Made by a program: the position numbers and the translations under genes | In this document: positions 34,729 through 43,892 of the stretch, piece by piece | Position numbering within the stretch: position 1 is the first letter of the stretch | How the letters are laid out: every line of letters begins with the position of its first letter | Assembly: GCA_040217155.1 (NCBI GenBank) | Contig: JAVJNS010000004.1 | Location: 222,784 to 286,783, forward strand | Origin: Pelagibius sp040217155 | Lineage (GTDB): Bacteria > Pseudomonadota > Alphaproteobacteria > Kiloniellales > Kiloniellaceae | DNA length: 64,000 nucleotides | Reading direction: 5' to 3' | The notes under the pieces: generated by a model | The model's input: the letters and a program-made list of their open reading frames with translations, nothing else | Database searches by the model: none | Told to the model about the DNA's origin: nothing

Positions 34729-36408
34729 TTGCGAGAGATGGATACGCCGGTTTCCCCGGGCCAGGGGACTTGGCATCAGCGTCTGAGAAGTGATTTCGCC
34801 ACCTCTTTCCTGCACTGGATTATCGTCGCACTTTTCCTCGTTAACCTTGTCACCGGCCTGCGCATTGCCGGCGACTCGACCCTGGCCACCTGGTCGCGCG
34901 CCCTTTCGGGGATCCTGCCCCAAGGCAATGTCTACATCCTTCATCTCTGGTCCGCCTGGGCCCTAGGCGCTGCCTGCGCCGGCTACGTCGCCTTCCTGCT
35001 CTTCGCCCGCCTGGGGCCGCGCGTGGCGCTGGACTCCAGCCGCTTCAGGGCCTTGAGATCACACGACCGGCGCACCCGCTGGCAGTCGATCAATGTGCTG
35101 ATCTACTGGATCGCCTTCGTGCTGGTCGGCGGCGCCGTCGTTTCCGGCAGTCTTTTGTACTTCAATGTCATGGCGCTGCCGCAGCAGAGCCTCACCACCC
35201 TTCACCGGGTCCTGGCCTGGAGCCTGCTGGGCTACGTGCTGCTGCATATTGGCGCGCAGTGGGCCATGACCGGCTGGCGCGGCCTGTTGAAGATCATAAC
35301 GCCACGCCTCGCCTACATGGCCGCGGCCGGCATCGGACTGGTGGCCGCCGGCACCCTGGCCGCCGGAATCTTCGCCGTCGATCAGGCGACACTCCCGGCC
35401 CTGGTGCTGGAGAAGACGGACACGCCGCCGCGCCTCGACGGCGATGCCGGAGACGCGGTCTGGCAGACGGCCGTTGTGGCCAGCGTCGACACCCACAACG
35501 GGCAGAACCTTCCTCAAGGCAGCGTCCCGGTGCTGGTGCGCGGCGTGCACGACGGCGAAAATGCCTACCTGCTTTTCGAATGGCCCGACCGCACCAGGAG
35601 CCAGAAGCATCTGCCGCTGCAGAAGACCGCCGAAGGCTGGCGGGTCATGCAAAGCCAGTACGGACGCCAGGACGAGAACGATTTCTATGAGGACAAGTTC
35701 GCGGTGATGCTGTCGCGCGACTCTCAACTCGCCGCGCTCAACACATCGAACCTGGGGCCCAAACCCCTGGCGGGGAAACCCGGCGGCCCCAACGGACGCG
35801 GCCTGCACTATACGACCGACGGCTCCGTCGTCGACGTCTGGCACTGGAAGTCCGTGCGCACCGGGCCGCTGGGCCAGATCGACGACAATTTCTTCGGGCC
35901 GCCGCTGGCGCCGCCGGAAAATCCGGCCGCGCGCTATACCGCCGGATACGACAAGGATCCGAAGTCGGCCGGCGGCTTCACCATGAATTGGGAGAAATTC
36001 GACGGCGGGATCGTGAAGCCGCGCTGGCTGCCGCGATCTCCCGAGATCCTGGCCGAACGCATCGGCAGCTTCGACAGCGATCCTCAGGTCGGCGACCAGG
36101 GCCTGTGGTGGCTGCCGCGCGATCTCGTGGAACCGGCGTCCGCCGAGTTGGACGCCCGCTTCCCGGTCGGTACCGTCATGCCGAGCGTCATCGCCGAGGC
36201 CCCCTTCGAAGGCGACCGCGGCGACGTCAGCGCCGTGGCCGAGTGGACGGACGGATGGTGGCGCATGGAGGTGAAGCGAAAGCTCGATACTGCGTCCGAG
36301 TACGACGTTGCCATCGCCGACGGCACCTATTTATGGGTTTCGGTCTTCGATCATACCCAGACGCGCCACAGCTTTCACCTGCGCCCGCTCCAGATTCGGA
36401 TTCCCTGA
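34729..36408 (+). CDS. fusion of cytochrome b561-type domain and ethylbenzene-dehydrogenase-like haem domain
   Basis: This 559-residue protein has two parts. Residues 1-220 form a membrane cytochrome b with His29 (FLHW), His72 (ILHLW), His159 (TLHRV) and His173 (LLHIG) as candidate haem ligands. Residues from about 225 onward form a periplasmic domain like the haem-b-binding gamma subunit of ethylbenzene or dimethylsulfide dehydrogenase (PPRLDGDAGDAVWQTA, VPVLVRGVHDGENAYLLFEW, DGWWRMEVKRKL). It should pass electrons across the membrane between quinone and a periplasmic partner. TTG 34729 with GGGAG seven bases upstream is the preferred start; ATG 34738 is the alternative. No molybdopterin catalytic subunit is present. 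Confidence 0.82.
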   Translation: MREMDTPVSPGQGTWHQRLRSDFATSFLHWIIVALFLVNLVTGLRIAGDSTLATWSRALSGILPQGNVYILHLWSAWALGAACAGYVAFLLFARLGPRVALDSSRFRALRSHDRRTRWQSINVLIYWIAFVLVGGAVVSGSLLYFNVMALPQQSLTTLHRVLAWSLLGYVLLHIGAQWAMTGWRGLLKIITPRLAYMAAAGIGLVAAGTLAAGIFAVDQATLPALVLEKTDTPPRLDGDAGDAVWQTAVVASVDTHNGQNLPQGSVPVLVRGVHDGENAYLLFEWPDRTRSQKHLPLQKTAEGWRVMQSQYGRQDENDFYEDKFAVMLSRDSQLAALNTSNLGPKPLAGKPGGPNGRGLHYTTDGSVVDVWHWKSVRTGPLGQIDDNFFGPPLAPPENPAARYTAGYDKDPKSAGGFTMNWEKFDGGIVKPRWLPRSPEILAERIGSFDSDPQVGDQGLWWLPRDLVEPASAELDARFPVGTVMPSVIAEAPFEGDRGDVSAVAEWTDGWWRMEVKRKLDTASEYDVAIADGTYLWVSVFDHTQTRHSFHLRPLQIRIP

Positions 36409-36429
36409 CGATCGGTTGAGGAAAAGACC

Positions 36430-37635
36430 ATGCCGAAGCTCACGATACGACAATGGCCTCTTCCGATCGATACCGGCAAGGCGACCATTCTCGACGCGGC
36501 TCTGGATAGTGGCGTGCCCTTTCCTCACGGCTGCCGCACCGGCGAATGCGGCACCTGCAAGTGCCTGCTGCTGTCCGGCGACGTGACCATGAAAAACTAC
36601 GACAGCGAAGTGCTGTCGGGCCCGGAAAAAGCCGCCGGTTTCGTCCTCGCCTGCCGCGCCAGGCCGCGCTCAGACGTCCATGTCGCCTGGCTGGGCGGCG
36701 CCGTGTCCATCGATCTGCCGGTGCGCCGCCTGCGCGCGCAGGTGACCAACATCGAACAGGTCAGCCCGATCATCAAGCGCCTCTACCTGTGGCCGGAGGA
36801 GCCGCTGCAATTCGCCGCCGGACAGTTCGCCCGCCTGAAATTCGCCGATCTGCCGGCCCGGGCCTATTCCATGGCCAACACGCCGGGCGAGGAGGCGCTG
36901 GAGTTTCATATCCGGCTGATCCCCGGAGGCCAGGCGAGCGATCATATCGCCAGCCACCTGAAGGTCGGCGACGAAGTGCAGCTCGAAGGGCCCTACGGCA
37001 GCGCGCACCTGCGCCCGCAGAACGACAGCCCCCTGGTTCTGGTGGCCGGCAGTTCGGGCCTCGCGCCGGCAAAATCGATCGTCCGCACGGCGCTGCATGG
37101 CCAACCGGACCGCAAGGTGCATCTCTATTTCGGCGTCCGCAACGAGGCGCATGTCTACGACGAGAGCGAGTTGAAGCTCCTGGTGTCGCGCTACGAGAAC
37201 TTCCGCCTCGAAACCGTGCTGTCGGAGCCGGACAGCGAAACAGACCGCCGCACCGGAAACCTCGCCGAGGTCGTCTCCAGCGACCTCGCCAGTCATCGCA
37301 GCGCCCAGTTCTACATGGCCGGCCCGCCGGAGATGGTGAACGCTGTGGCTTTGGCGATGGCCGAATTCGGGATCGACCGCGAGCAGATCCACGCCGATCC
37401 ATTTCATGTGTCCGGTCAGAATGGCGACGCTCCCGAAGCCACCGCCGGCAACTTCAACAAACTGCTGGACGGTGTGCGCGGCTTGTTGACCATCGGCCGC
37501 CTGCGCCACCCAAAGAGCCGCGAAGCCTTCTCACCGGAAAAGGCGCTGGAGGCCACCGCCGGCATCGACCGCCCAGCGGCCAACGCCAGCGAGGACGAAG
37601 CCGGCAGACGGCGGGGTCAGCGCCGCCTCGGCTAA
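36430..37635 (+). CDS. 2Fe-2S ferredoxin / FAD-NAD(P)H oxidoreductase
   Basis: The 401-residue cytoplasmic reductase starts with a plant-type ferredoxin domain (Cys35, Cys40, Cys43 in CRTGECGTC, and Cys75). An FNR-type FAD domain follows, with RAYS at 144-147, then an NAD(P)-binding domain (LVLVAGSSGLAPAKS). The order matches reductase components of aromatic oxygenases and CDP-6-deoxyglucoseen reductase. The last 65 residues are a low-complexity basic tail. It lies 21 bases after the cytochrome gene, so it probably delivers electrons from NAD(P)H to that cytochrome or to a quinone; the partner is not certain. Confidence 0.88.
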   Translation: MPKLTIRQWPLPIDTGKATILDAALDSGVPFPHGCRTGECGTCKCLLLSGDVTMKNYDSEVLSGPEKAAGFVLACRARPRSDVHVAWLGGAVSIDLPVRRLRAQVTNIEQVSPIIKRLYLWPEEPLQFAAGQFARLKFADLPARAYSMANTPGEEALEFHIRLIPGGQASDHIASHLKVGDEVQLEGPYGSAHLRPQNDSPLVLVAGSSGLAPAKSIVRTALHGQPDRKVHLYFGVRNEAHVYDESELKLLVSRYENFRLETVLSEPDSETDRRTGNLAEVVSSDLASHRSAQFYMAGPPEMVNAVALAMAEFGIDREQIHADPFHVSGQNGDAPEATAGNFNKLLDGVRGLLTIGRLRHPKSREAFSPEKALEATAGIDRPAANASEDEAGRRRGQRRLG

Positions 37636-37664
37636 GACGGATACGTCCAACTCGAATTGAGGAA

Positions 37665-37690
37665 AATGTTCCGCCCCAATGTTCCGCTCC
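37665..37690. repeat. 13-bp tandem duplication after the reductase gene
   Basis: AATGTTCCGCCCC (37665-37677) is followed directly by AATGTTCCGCTCC (37678-37690), with one mismatch. Confidence 0.75.
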
Positions 37691-37727
37691 AGGGGGCGCG
37701 CGCGCCGCAACGCAGGTCCGGCCTGCC

Positions 37728-37756
37728 CAATCTCAGGGCAGGCCGGCGCGTGGAAT
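37728..37756. terminator. bidirectional hairpin between the reductase gene and tRNA-Pro
   Basis: CCGGCCTGCCC (37728-37738), a seven-base loop and GGGCAGGCCGG (37746-37756) form an 11-bp stem without a T-run. It lies between the end of the plus-strand operon and the 3' end of the minus-strand tRNA, so it may terminate either. Confidence 0.5.
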
Positions 37757-37790
37757 CGTCATCAAGCGGGTGACGGTCATGGTGCCGGAT

Positions 37791-37867
37791 TGGTCGGGGA
37801 GAGAGGATTCGAACCTCCGGCCCCTACGTCCCGAACGTAGTGCTCTACCAGGCTGAGCTACTCCCCG
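37791..37867 (-). tRNA. tRNA-Pro (anticodon CGG)
   Basis: This 77-nt tRNA lies on the minus strand. The 7-bp acceptor stem CGGGGAG/CTCCCCG, discriminator A and encoded CCA (37791-37793) are all visible, and the T-loop reads TTCGAAT. The anticodon arm is CTACG-TTCGGGA-CGTAG, giving anticodon CGG for CCG codons, which suits this GC-rich genome. Confidence 0.95.
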
Positions 37868-37954
37868 GCGCGGCGGGTTATAGCGACTCCCCGGGCGCAA
37901 TGCAATGCCGCCAAGCGCCAGCGGCTTTCACGGCGCCGCCGGAGGGCGATCCTG

Positions 37955-37986
37955 GATGTTTCATGGTTGGGACATTTCATGGTTAA
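37955..37986. repeat. imperfect 16-bp tandem duplication upstream of the TAXI gene
   Basis: GATGTTTCATGGTTGG (37955-37970) is followed by GACATTTCATGGTTAA (37971-37986), 12 of 16 identical. It lies between tRNA-Pro and the orphan TAXI gene. Confidence 0.65.
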
Positions 37987-38185
37987 CGAATCCTAAGACA
38001 TCCGTGTCACGATCGCTTTGTTGCAATCCGTGGCCAGAACCACTGTTCAGTTGACCTGGTGGGGATAATCGGGCCGGATGGTCCCGGGAACGGGCCCGCC
38101 CGGCGACGGGAAACGCCGGAATCGGGGGAACGACTGCTTGGAGTCTAAGGCCCGGCACCGCATGACGGTCTGCTTGCGAGGTAAC

Positions 38186-39238
38186 ATGAAGGCAATGCGC
38201 TGGACGGCGGCGGCGGTCGTCATCGCGGGCGCCTGCATCATCGGACTGGCCGGCGCCGGCACGGCCCGGCCGGCTGCCGCGCAGGAGTTGTCGCTGTTCC
38301 GCATCGGCACCGGCGGCATCGGCGGCACCTATTATCCGATCGCCGGATTGGTCGCCCAGGCGATCAGCAACCCGTCAGGAAACTGCGAGCGCGACCGAGT
38401 CTGCGGCGTGGCCGGCCTGGTCGCCGTGGCGCAGTCTTCCAGCGGCTCGGTCGCCAACGTGAAAGACATCGCCGCCGGGCGCATCGAGTCGGGCTTCGTG
38501 CAGTCCGATGTCGCCTTCTGGGCCTATACCGGGACCAATGCTTTCGAGGCCGAGGGCCGCCAGGGTTCCCTGCGCGCCATCGCCAATCTCTATCCCGAGT
38601 CGTTTCACATCGTCGTGCGCCGCGACAGCGGCATCGAGACGGTCTCCGACCTGGTGGGCAAACGCGTCGCGCTGGACGAAGTGGGGTCGGGCACCCTGGT
38701 GGGCGCCCGCCTGGTGCTCGAGGCTTTCGGCCTGACCGAAGACACTCTCGATGTCGCCTATCTCAAGTCCGACGATGCCATGGAAAAACTCGTTGACGGG
38801 AAGCTCGATGCCTTTTTCCTGGTCGCCGGCTACCCGGCCAAGGTGGTCCAATGGGCCAGCGAACAGACTGCCGTGGCGCTGGTGCCGGTTACCGGCGGCG
38901 GCATCGCCGCCCTGGCCGAACTGAATCCCTTCCTCCAGCTCGACAGAATCCCCGCCGGCGTCTATGACGGCGTCGGGGAAGTCGTGACCCTGTCGGTCGC
39001 CGCGCAGTGGATCACCCGCGAAGACATCAGCGAGGACACCGTCTACGGGATTCTGCAGGCCCTGTGGCGCAGCGACGCCCGCCGGCTGCTCGACCGCGGC
39101 CACGCGAAGGGGCGCGTCATCCGGATCGAAACCGCGCTCGAGGGCATCGGCATTCCGCTGCACGACGGGGCCACGCGCTTCTATCGCGAGATCGGCCTGC
39201 TGCGCCGCGGCTCGGCCGCCGCCCGGCCGCCGAGCTGA
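38186..39238 (+). CDS. TAXI-family TRAP solute-binding protein (orphan)
   Basis: The 350-residue periplasmic protein has a signal peptide ending ARPAAAQE (about residue 34), followed by the TAXI signature LFRIGTGGIGGTYYPIAGLV. Further blocks (IESGFVQSDVAFWAYTG, IETVSDLVGKRVALDEVGSG) match TAXI-TRAP receptors that bind glutamate-like or other organic acids. The start ATG 38186 has GCGAGG just upstream. No permease gene adjoins it (the next operon has its own DctP receptor), so it either serves a distant permease or acts as a sensor. Confidence 0.87.
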   Translation: MKAMRWTAAAVVIAGACIIGLAGAGTARPAAAQELSLFRIGTGGIGGTYYPIAGLVAQAISNPSGNCERDRVCGVAGLVAVAQSSSGSVANVKDIAAGRIESGFVQSDVAFWAYTGTNAFEAEGRQGSLRAIANLYPESFHIVVRRDSGIETVSDLVGKRVALDEVGSGTLVGARLVLEAFGLTEDTLDVAYLKSDDAMEKLVDGKLDAFFLVAGYPAKVVQWASEQTAVALVPVTGGGIAALAELNPFLQLDRIPAGVYDGVGEVVTLSVAAQWITREDISEDTVYGILQALWRSDARRLLDRGHAKGRVIRIETALEGIGIPLHDGATRFYREIGLLRRGSAAARPPS

Positions 39239-39460
39239 GTGGAAACACGCGGCCGGCGAGCGGCCCCGCGAGTCTTGTTTGTGTCCCCTCAAACTGCATT
39301 GAATTACTGTGCTTTGGGCTTGTTCAGCGCCAAACCATGGGCTAGCTTCAAAGCCGCTTTGGTGCATCTGCGAAATCGATTTCAGAAGCATCGAAGGGGG
39401 AATCAATGAAGCCCGTCAGCAAAGGCGGCGGGAGCAAAGTCAACGGGAGGACTATCTCGA

Positions 39461-40522
39461 ATGCGCATTCGCAGCACGATGAAGCTCGCCGTCTCGGCCT
39501 TGGCCGTGGGCGCCGTCATCGCACTTGGCAGCGTCGGCGACGCCGCCGCCCAGGAAAAGCGCGTCCGCTGGAACATGGCCAGCGCTTATGGCAGCAAACT
39601 CACCCAGCTCGGTACCCTCGGCGTGCGTCTGTCAGAGAAAATGGAAGCCGTCTCCGGCGGCTCCATCCGGCTGAAGTTTTTTGAGCCCGGCGCCCTGGTG
39701 CCGGCCCTCGAGATGTTCGACGGCATCTCCGCCGGTTCGCTCGACGCGGGCTGGTCGACCCCCGGCTACTGGGTCGGCAAGGACGAGACCTTCGCCCTCT
39801 TCGCCGCCGTGCCCTTCGGACCGCGCGCCGGCGAGTATCTCGGCTGGTACTACTACGGCGGCGGCAAGGAACTCTTCGACGAGCTCTACGCCCAGTACAA
39901 CATCAAGGGCGTCATGTGCGGCGTCATCGCGCCGGAAGCTTCCGGCTGGTTCCGCAAGGAAATCAACAGCACCGCCGACCTCGCCGGCCTGAAGATGCGG
40001 TTCTTCGGCCTCGGCGCCAAGGTCATGGAAAAGATGGGTGTCTCCACCCAGCTGCTGGCCGGCGGCGACATCTTCCCGGCCCTGGAGCGCGGCTCCATCG
40101 ACGCCACCGAGTTCTCGATGCCCGCCATCGACCTCAACCTCGGCTTCTATCAGGTTGCCAAGCACTACTACTTCCCGGGCTGGCACCAGCAGTCGACGCT
40201 GTTCGACCTGATGATGAACAAGGACAAGTACGACGCGCTGTCCGACACCCAGAAGGCGCAGATCGACGCCGTCTGCGGCGACAACATCCGCGCCGGCCTG
40301 GCCGAGGGCGAAGCCATCCAGGGCGCGGCCCTGGCGGAGTTGAAGGAGAAGGGAGTCACCATCCACCGCTGGTCTCCCGAGATTCTCGCCGAGTTGGAAG
40401 CGGCCTGGAATGACGTCGCCGCGGAGCTGGCGGCGTCCAACCCGAACTTCAAGAAAGTCTGGGAATCGCTCTCCGCCTATCGCGCCCAGTACAAGGTCTG
40501 GGGTGACCTGGGCTACCTGTGA
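39461..40522 (+). CDS. dctP: TRAP transporter substrate-binding protein, DctP family
   Basis: This 353-residue periplasmic receptor has a signal peptide (MKLAVSALAVGAVIALGSVG, cleavage near AAAQE). RWNMASAYGSKLTQLGTLGV and the motif TADLAGLKMRFFGLGAKVM with its carboxylate-binding Arg are typical of TRAP receptors for organic and keto acids. It heads the DctPQM operon. A 14-bp hairpin at 40571-40604 separates it from the membrane-subunit genes. ATG 39461 has GGGAGG ten bases upstream. Confidence 0.9.
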   Translation: MRIRSTMKLAVSALAVGAVIALGSVGDAAAQEKRVRWNMASAYGSKLTQLGTLGVRLSEKMEAVSGGSIRLKFFEPGALVPALEMFDGISAGSLDAGWSTPGYWVGKDETFALFAAVPFGPRAGEYLGWYYYGGGKELFDELYAQYNIKGVMCGVIAPEASGWFRKEINSTADLAGLKMRFFGLGAKVMEKMGVSTQLLAGGDIFPALERGSIDATEFSMPAIDLNLGFYQVAKHYYFPGWHQQSTLFDLMMNKDKYDALSDTQKAQIDAVCGDNIRAGLAEGEAIQGAALAELKEKGVTIHRWSPEILAELEAAWNDVAAELAASNPNFKKVWESLSAYRAQYKVWGDLGYL

Positions 40523-40570
40523 TCGCGGCGCTTAGGCATTCCGGATCGGCAGTAACCTTTTGACGAGATA

Positions 40571-40604
40571 GCGCCGGAGTCTCTTTCGCGAGAGACTCCG
40601 GCGC
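40571..40604 (+). terminator. intercistronic hairpin between dctP and dctQ
   Basis: GCGCCGGAGTCTCT (40571-40584), loop TTCGCG and AGAGACTCCGGCGC (40591-40604) form a perfect 14-bp stem followed by TTCTCATTT. It is likely an attenuator or mRNA-end protector that makes receptor mRNA more abundant than permease mRNA. Confidence 0.75.
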
Positions 40605-40637
40605 TTCTCATTTGAACCCTGACGACACGCGGCCCCC

Positions 40638-40663
40638 GGCCACAAAATCAGGCCACAAAGCCA
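40638..40663. repeat. 13-bp tandem duplication upstream of dctQ
   Basis: GGCCACAAAATCA (40638-40650) is followed by GGCCACAAAGCCA (40651-40663), 11 of 13 identical, in the leader of dctQ. Confidence 0.65.
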
Positions 40664-40687
40664 CGCCGCGCAACCGGGAAGACTGGC

Positions 40688-41299
40688 ATGGAACTCCTGC
40701 TACGCGTCAGCGAAGGGCTGGACCGCGGCATCACCAAGATCGGCAAAGTCGCCGCCTGGGCCGGCCTCGCGCTGATTCTGATAACCATCTTCGACGTGGT
40801 GACGCGGCGCTTTCTGGTTCTGGGATCGACCAAGCTGCAGGAGGCGGAATGGCATTTCCACGTCATTCTGTTCTCGCTCTGCCTCGGCTACGCCTACCTC
40901 AAGGATTCCCACGTGCGCATCGATCTGCTGCGCGAAAACCTCAACGAGCGGGTGCAGTGGTGGATCGAGGTGGCCGGCTGCCTGCTGTTCCTGCTGCCCT
41001 ACTGCGCACTCATCGTCTGGTTCGGCATCGACTTCGTCGAGCGCTCCTTCGCGACCAGCGAGATTTCCGCCTCGGCGACCGGCCTGACCCACCGCTGGCT
41101 CATCAAATCGATGATTCCCATCGGCTTCGGCGTTCTCGCCTTGAGCGCCGTCGCCATCCTGCTGCGCAAATTCGTCGAGCTCTTCGGCCCCGAGGAGCTG
41201 CGCACCAAGGTCCAGGAGATCGAGGAGGCCGAGATCGAGCATCTCGACGATGTCGTCCCGCCCGAACTTCTCAAGCGGGATGACGAGGAGCGGCGCTGA
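40688..41299 (+). CDS. dctQ: TRAP transporter small permease, DctQ family
   Basis: This 203-residue inner-membrane protein has four transmembrane segments (including VAAWAGLALILITIFDVVTRRF, the DctQ hallmark ending in VxxR), QEAEWHFHVILFSLCLGYAYL and WWIEVAGCLLFLLPYCALIVW. An acidic C-terminal tail follows. It supports the large permease, whose start codon overlaps its stop by one base. Confidence 0.9.
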   Translation: MELLLRVSEGLDRGITKIGKVAAWAGLALILITIFDVVTRRFLVLGSTKLQEAEWHFHVILFSLCLGYAYLKDSHVRIDLLRENLNERVQWWIEVAGCLLFLLPYCALIVWFGIDFVERSFATSEISASATGLTHRWLIKSMIPIGFGVLALSAVAILLRKFVELFGPEELRTKVQEIEEAEIEHLDDVVPPELLKRDDEERR

Positions 41300-42669
41300 T
41301 GGAGTTCTATTTCGAGGACTATCTGCCGCTGTTCATGTTCGCCGCTCTCGGCATCCTGCTGTTCAGCGGCTATCCCGTCGCCTTCGTGCTGGCGGGAGTC
41401 GGTCTCGCCTTCGGCTTCATCGGCATGTACTTCGACGTCTTCCAGTTCATCATGTTCTTCAATCTGACGTCGCGCATCTGGGGCGGCATCGCCGAGAACC
41501 TCGTCCTGACGGCGATCCCCATGTTCATTTTCATGGGGACCATGCTGGAGCGCAGCGGTGTGGCCGACGACCTGCAGCATTGCCTGCAGGTCCTGCTGCG
41601 CCGCGTCCCCGGCGGCCTTGCCCTCTCGGTCACGCTGATGGGCACCATCATGGCCGCCACCACCGGCATCATCGGCGCCTCGGTGGTGATGATGACCCTG
41701 CTGTCGCTGCCGGTGATGCTGAAGCGGGGCTACAATATACCGCTGGCAACCGGCACCATCGCCGCCTCGGGCACCCTGGGCATTCTCATCCCGCCGTCGA
41801 TCATGCTGGTGATCATGGCCGACCTGCTGGCCCGTTCGGTCGGCAACCTCTTCGTCGCCGCCGTTATCCCCGGCTTCATGCTGGCGGCCTTCTACATGAT
41901 CTACATTCTGTCGCTCTGCGGCTTCAAGCCGGAGTTGGCGCCGCCGCTGCCTTCCGACGAGGGTCCGAGCTCCGCCACCGGCATCCTGTTGATGGTGCTG
42001 CGCTCCTTCATTCCGCCCTTGTTCCTGGTGTTTCTGGTGCTCGGCTCGATCCTCTTCGGCTGGGCCACGCCGACCGAGGCCGCCGGCGTCGGCGGCGCCG
42101 GCGCCCTGCTGCTCGCGCTGTTGAAGGGGCGCTTGAGCTTCGCGGTGCTGAAGGACGTGCTCGAACGCTCGGCGTTGACCGGCGGCATGCTGTTCGGCAT
42201 CTTCCTCGGCGCGACCTGCTTTTCCTACGTGTTCCGCATCCTCGGCGGCGACGACATCGTCATCGAGCTGGTCGAAAGCCTCGGCCTCGGGTCCTGGGGC
42301 CTGCTGCTGATGCTCATGGCCATCGTCTTCTTCCTCGGCTTCTTCTTCGACTGGATCGAGATCACGCTGATCGTCCTGCCGGTGTTCGCCCCGATTGTCG
42401 CCGAGCTCGACTTCGGCGCGCACGTGGCCCAGATCGAAGTCACCTATTGGTTCGCCATCCTGCTGGCGGTGAACCTGCAGACCTCCTTCCTGACGCCGCC
42501 CTTCGGCTTCGCGCTGTTCTATATGAAGGGGGTCGCGCCACCGGAGGTGCGCATCCAGCAGATCTACAAGGGCATCATTCCCTTCGTGCTGCTGCAGCTC
42601 ATCGGCCTGGGGCTGGTCATGGCCTTCCCGGACATCGCCCTGTGGCTGCCCAGGGTGCTGCTGAATTAA
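41299..42669 (+). CDS. dctM: TRAP transporter large permease, DctM family
   Basis: This 456-residue inner-membrane Na+-coupled permease has about 12 transmembrane segments. It contains AIPMFIFMGTMLERSGVADD, ATTGIIGASVVMMTLLSLPVM, ASGTLGILIPPSIMLVI and the repeat-symmetric NLQTSFLTPPFGFALFYM, diagnostic of DctM. With DctP and DctQ it forms a complete importer, probably for an organic acid. A bidirectional terminator follows. Confidence 0.93.
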   Translation: MEFYFEDYLPLFMFAALGILLFSGYPVAFVLAGVGLAFGFIGMYFDVFQFIMFFNLTSRIWGGIAENLVLTAIPMFIFMGTMLERSGVADDLQHCLQVLLRRVPGGLALSVTLMGTIMAATTGIIGASVVMMTLLSLPVMLKRGYNIPLATGTIAASGTLGILIPPSIMLVIMADLLARSVGNLFVAAVIPGFMLAAFYMIYILSLCGFKPELAPPLPSDEGPSSATGILLMVLRSFIPPLFLVFLVLGSILFGWATPTEAAGVGGAGALLLALLKGRLSFAVLKDVLERSALTGGMLFGIFLGATCFSYVFRILGGDDIVIELVESLGLGSWGLLLMLMAIVFFLGFFFDWIEITLIVLPVFAPIVAELDFGAHVAQIEVTYWFAILLAVNLQTSFLTPPFGFALFYMKGVAPPEVRIQQIYKGIIPFVLLQLIGLGLVMAFPDIALWLPRVLLN

Positions 42670-42692
42670 GCTGCCCGCCCCCGGGGACAACA

Positions 42693-42726
42693 AAAACGGC
42701 GCCGGATCATCGTCCGGCGCCGTTTT
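42693..42726. terminator. bidirectional Rho-independent terminator
   Basis: AAAACGGCGCCGGA (42693-42706), a six-base loop and TCCGGCGCCGTTTT (42713-42726) form a 14-bp stem with a T-run on both strands. It separates the DctPQM operon from the convergent DUF2336 gene. Confidence 0.9.
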
Positions 42727-42767
42727 GCGTCCGCATTCCCCTGCAGGAAAGCTGGAAGGCCGTCGTC

Positions 42768-43892
42768 TCAGGCGGCGAGCTGATTGAGCTTGTTCATGAG
42801 ATAGTCGATGTCGTCCTGGGTCATCTTCGAGGCGGGATCCTCGAACTGCGTCAGCAGCCGCTCGATGATGCGGGCGGCAAAGCGCTCACGATCATTGCGT
42901 CCGCCGTCATAGTTCTCTTCCTCGAGAATCTGAACCGCGGCCCGCACGGCGCTGAACAGGCGATCGGGCATCCGCGCCTTCTCGTAAATCGAACTCAGAC
43001 CGAGGTCGCCGCCGTCATGGATCAGCTTCTGGGCGTTCTTCAAAGGTACGTCGGCCAGGCGCGCCAAGGCGGCTTCGAAGAAGGCCATGTCCCCGACGCA
43101 GAGCGCGCGGACGATCAGTGACGGGGTCAAACGGCCGTTGACATGAATCTGGTAGACCAGATCCTCCAAGTCGGCCCCGGTGGCGCCGCGGCTGAGCAAG
43201 CTGACCGTCGCGCGCTCGCGGGTCTGCAGGATCAGGTTGCTCGCGGCATCGGCCGGCAGGTCGTGCTTGCTGACCAGATAGTTTTCCAGCTTCTCGGCCA
43301 TGGCCGAGACCAACTGCTCCGAGATCGCCGGCGGCAGGCAGGGCCGCCGCGAGATCGAGTCCGAAACCGCGTCGCTCTCATTGTAATTGGCGAGGACGCG
43401 ATCAAGTGCCTCTTCGGTAAGCTCGGCGCCTTCGTTGGCGACCAGCCGGGCCACCGCCGTCTCGTTGCCGGTGTCGATCAAGGCATCGGCAACGGCCGTG
43501 GAAACCGTTGCCCGCTGGGCAATGGCGACCTGCTTGGCCGAGGCGTCTTCGCCGCGCATGATGTCAATGAGGTCTTCGTCCCGCAGCACGTCCGAGAACT
43601 TCAGCACCGGCAAAGAGACGCTGTCGACGTCCTTGGCCAGCGCGAGCGCCAGATCGTGCGGCAGATCCGGGGTGCTCTTCAGATTGGCCGCAAGCGCCTC
43701 GCGCACCAGGATCTCGGCGTCGCTCGCCAGCTTGCGGAAGATCTCTTCGGCAAGCTTGCGCTCGGCGTCGGTCATGCGCGGATGTTTGCGGTCGTACTGG
43801 GCCGCGATCTTCGATGTCGTCGCCGCCCGGGCATCCGGTGAGGGATCCGCCATCAGGCGGGCGACGTCTTCCTGGGAAAGGCTTCCTGTCAT
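42768..43892 (-). CDS. DUF2336 helical-repeat protein
   Basis: This 374-residue soluble protein is made of repeated helices with HEAT-like character (LVREALAANLKSTPDLPHDL, AVARLVANEGAELTEEALDR), matching the alphaproteobacterial family DUF2336. The N-terminus LSQEDVARLMADPSPDARAA resembles the start of relatives near regulatory genes. No catalytic motif is visible. It probably acts as a binding scaffold in signalling. Confidence 0.78.
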   Translation of the reverse strand: MTGSLSQEDVARLMADPSPDARAATTSKIAAQYDRKHPRMTDAERKLAEEIFRKLASDAEILVREALAANLKSTPDLPHDLALALAKDVDSVSLPVLKFSDVLRDEDLIDIMRGEDASAKQVAIAQRATVSTAVADALIDTGNETAVARLVANEGAELTEEALDRVLANYNESDAVSDSISRRPCLPPAISEQLVSAMAEKLENYLVSKHDLPADAASNLILQTRERATVSLLSRGATGADLEDLVYQIHVNGRLTPSLIVRALCVGDMAFFEAALARLADVPLKNAQKLIHDGGDLGLSSIYEKARMPDRLFSAVRAAVQILEEENYDGGRNDRERFAARIIERLLTQFEDPASKMTQDDIDYLMNKLNQLAA

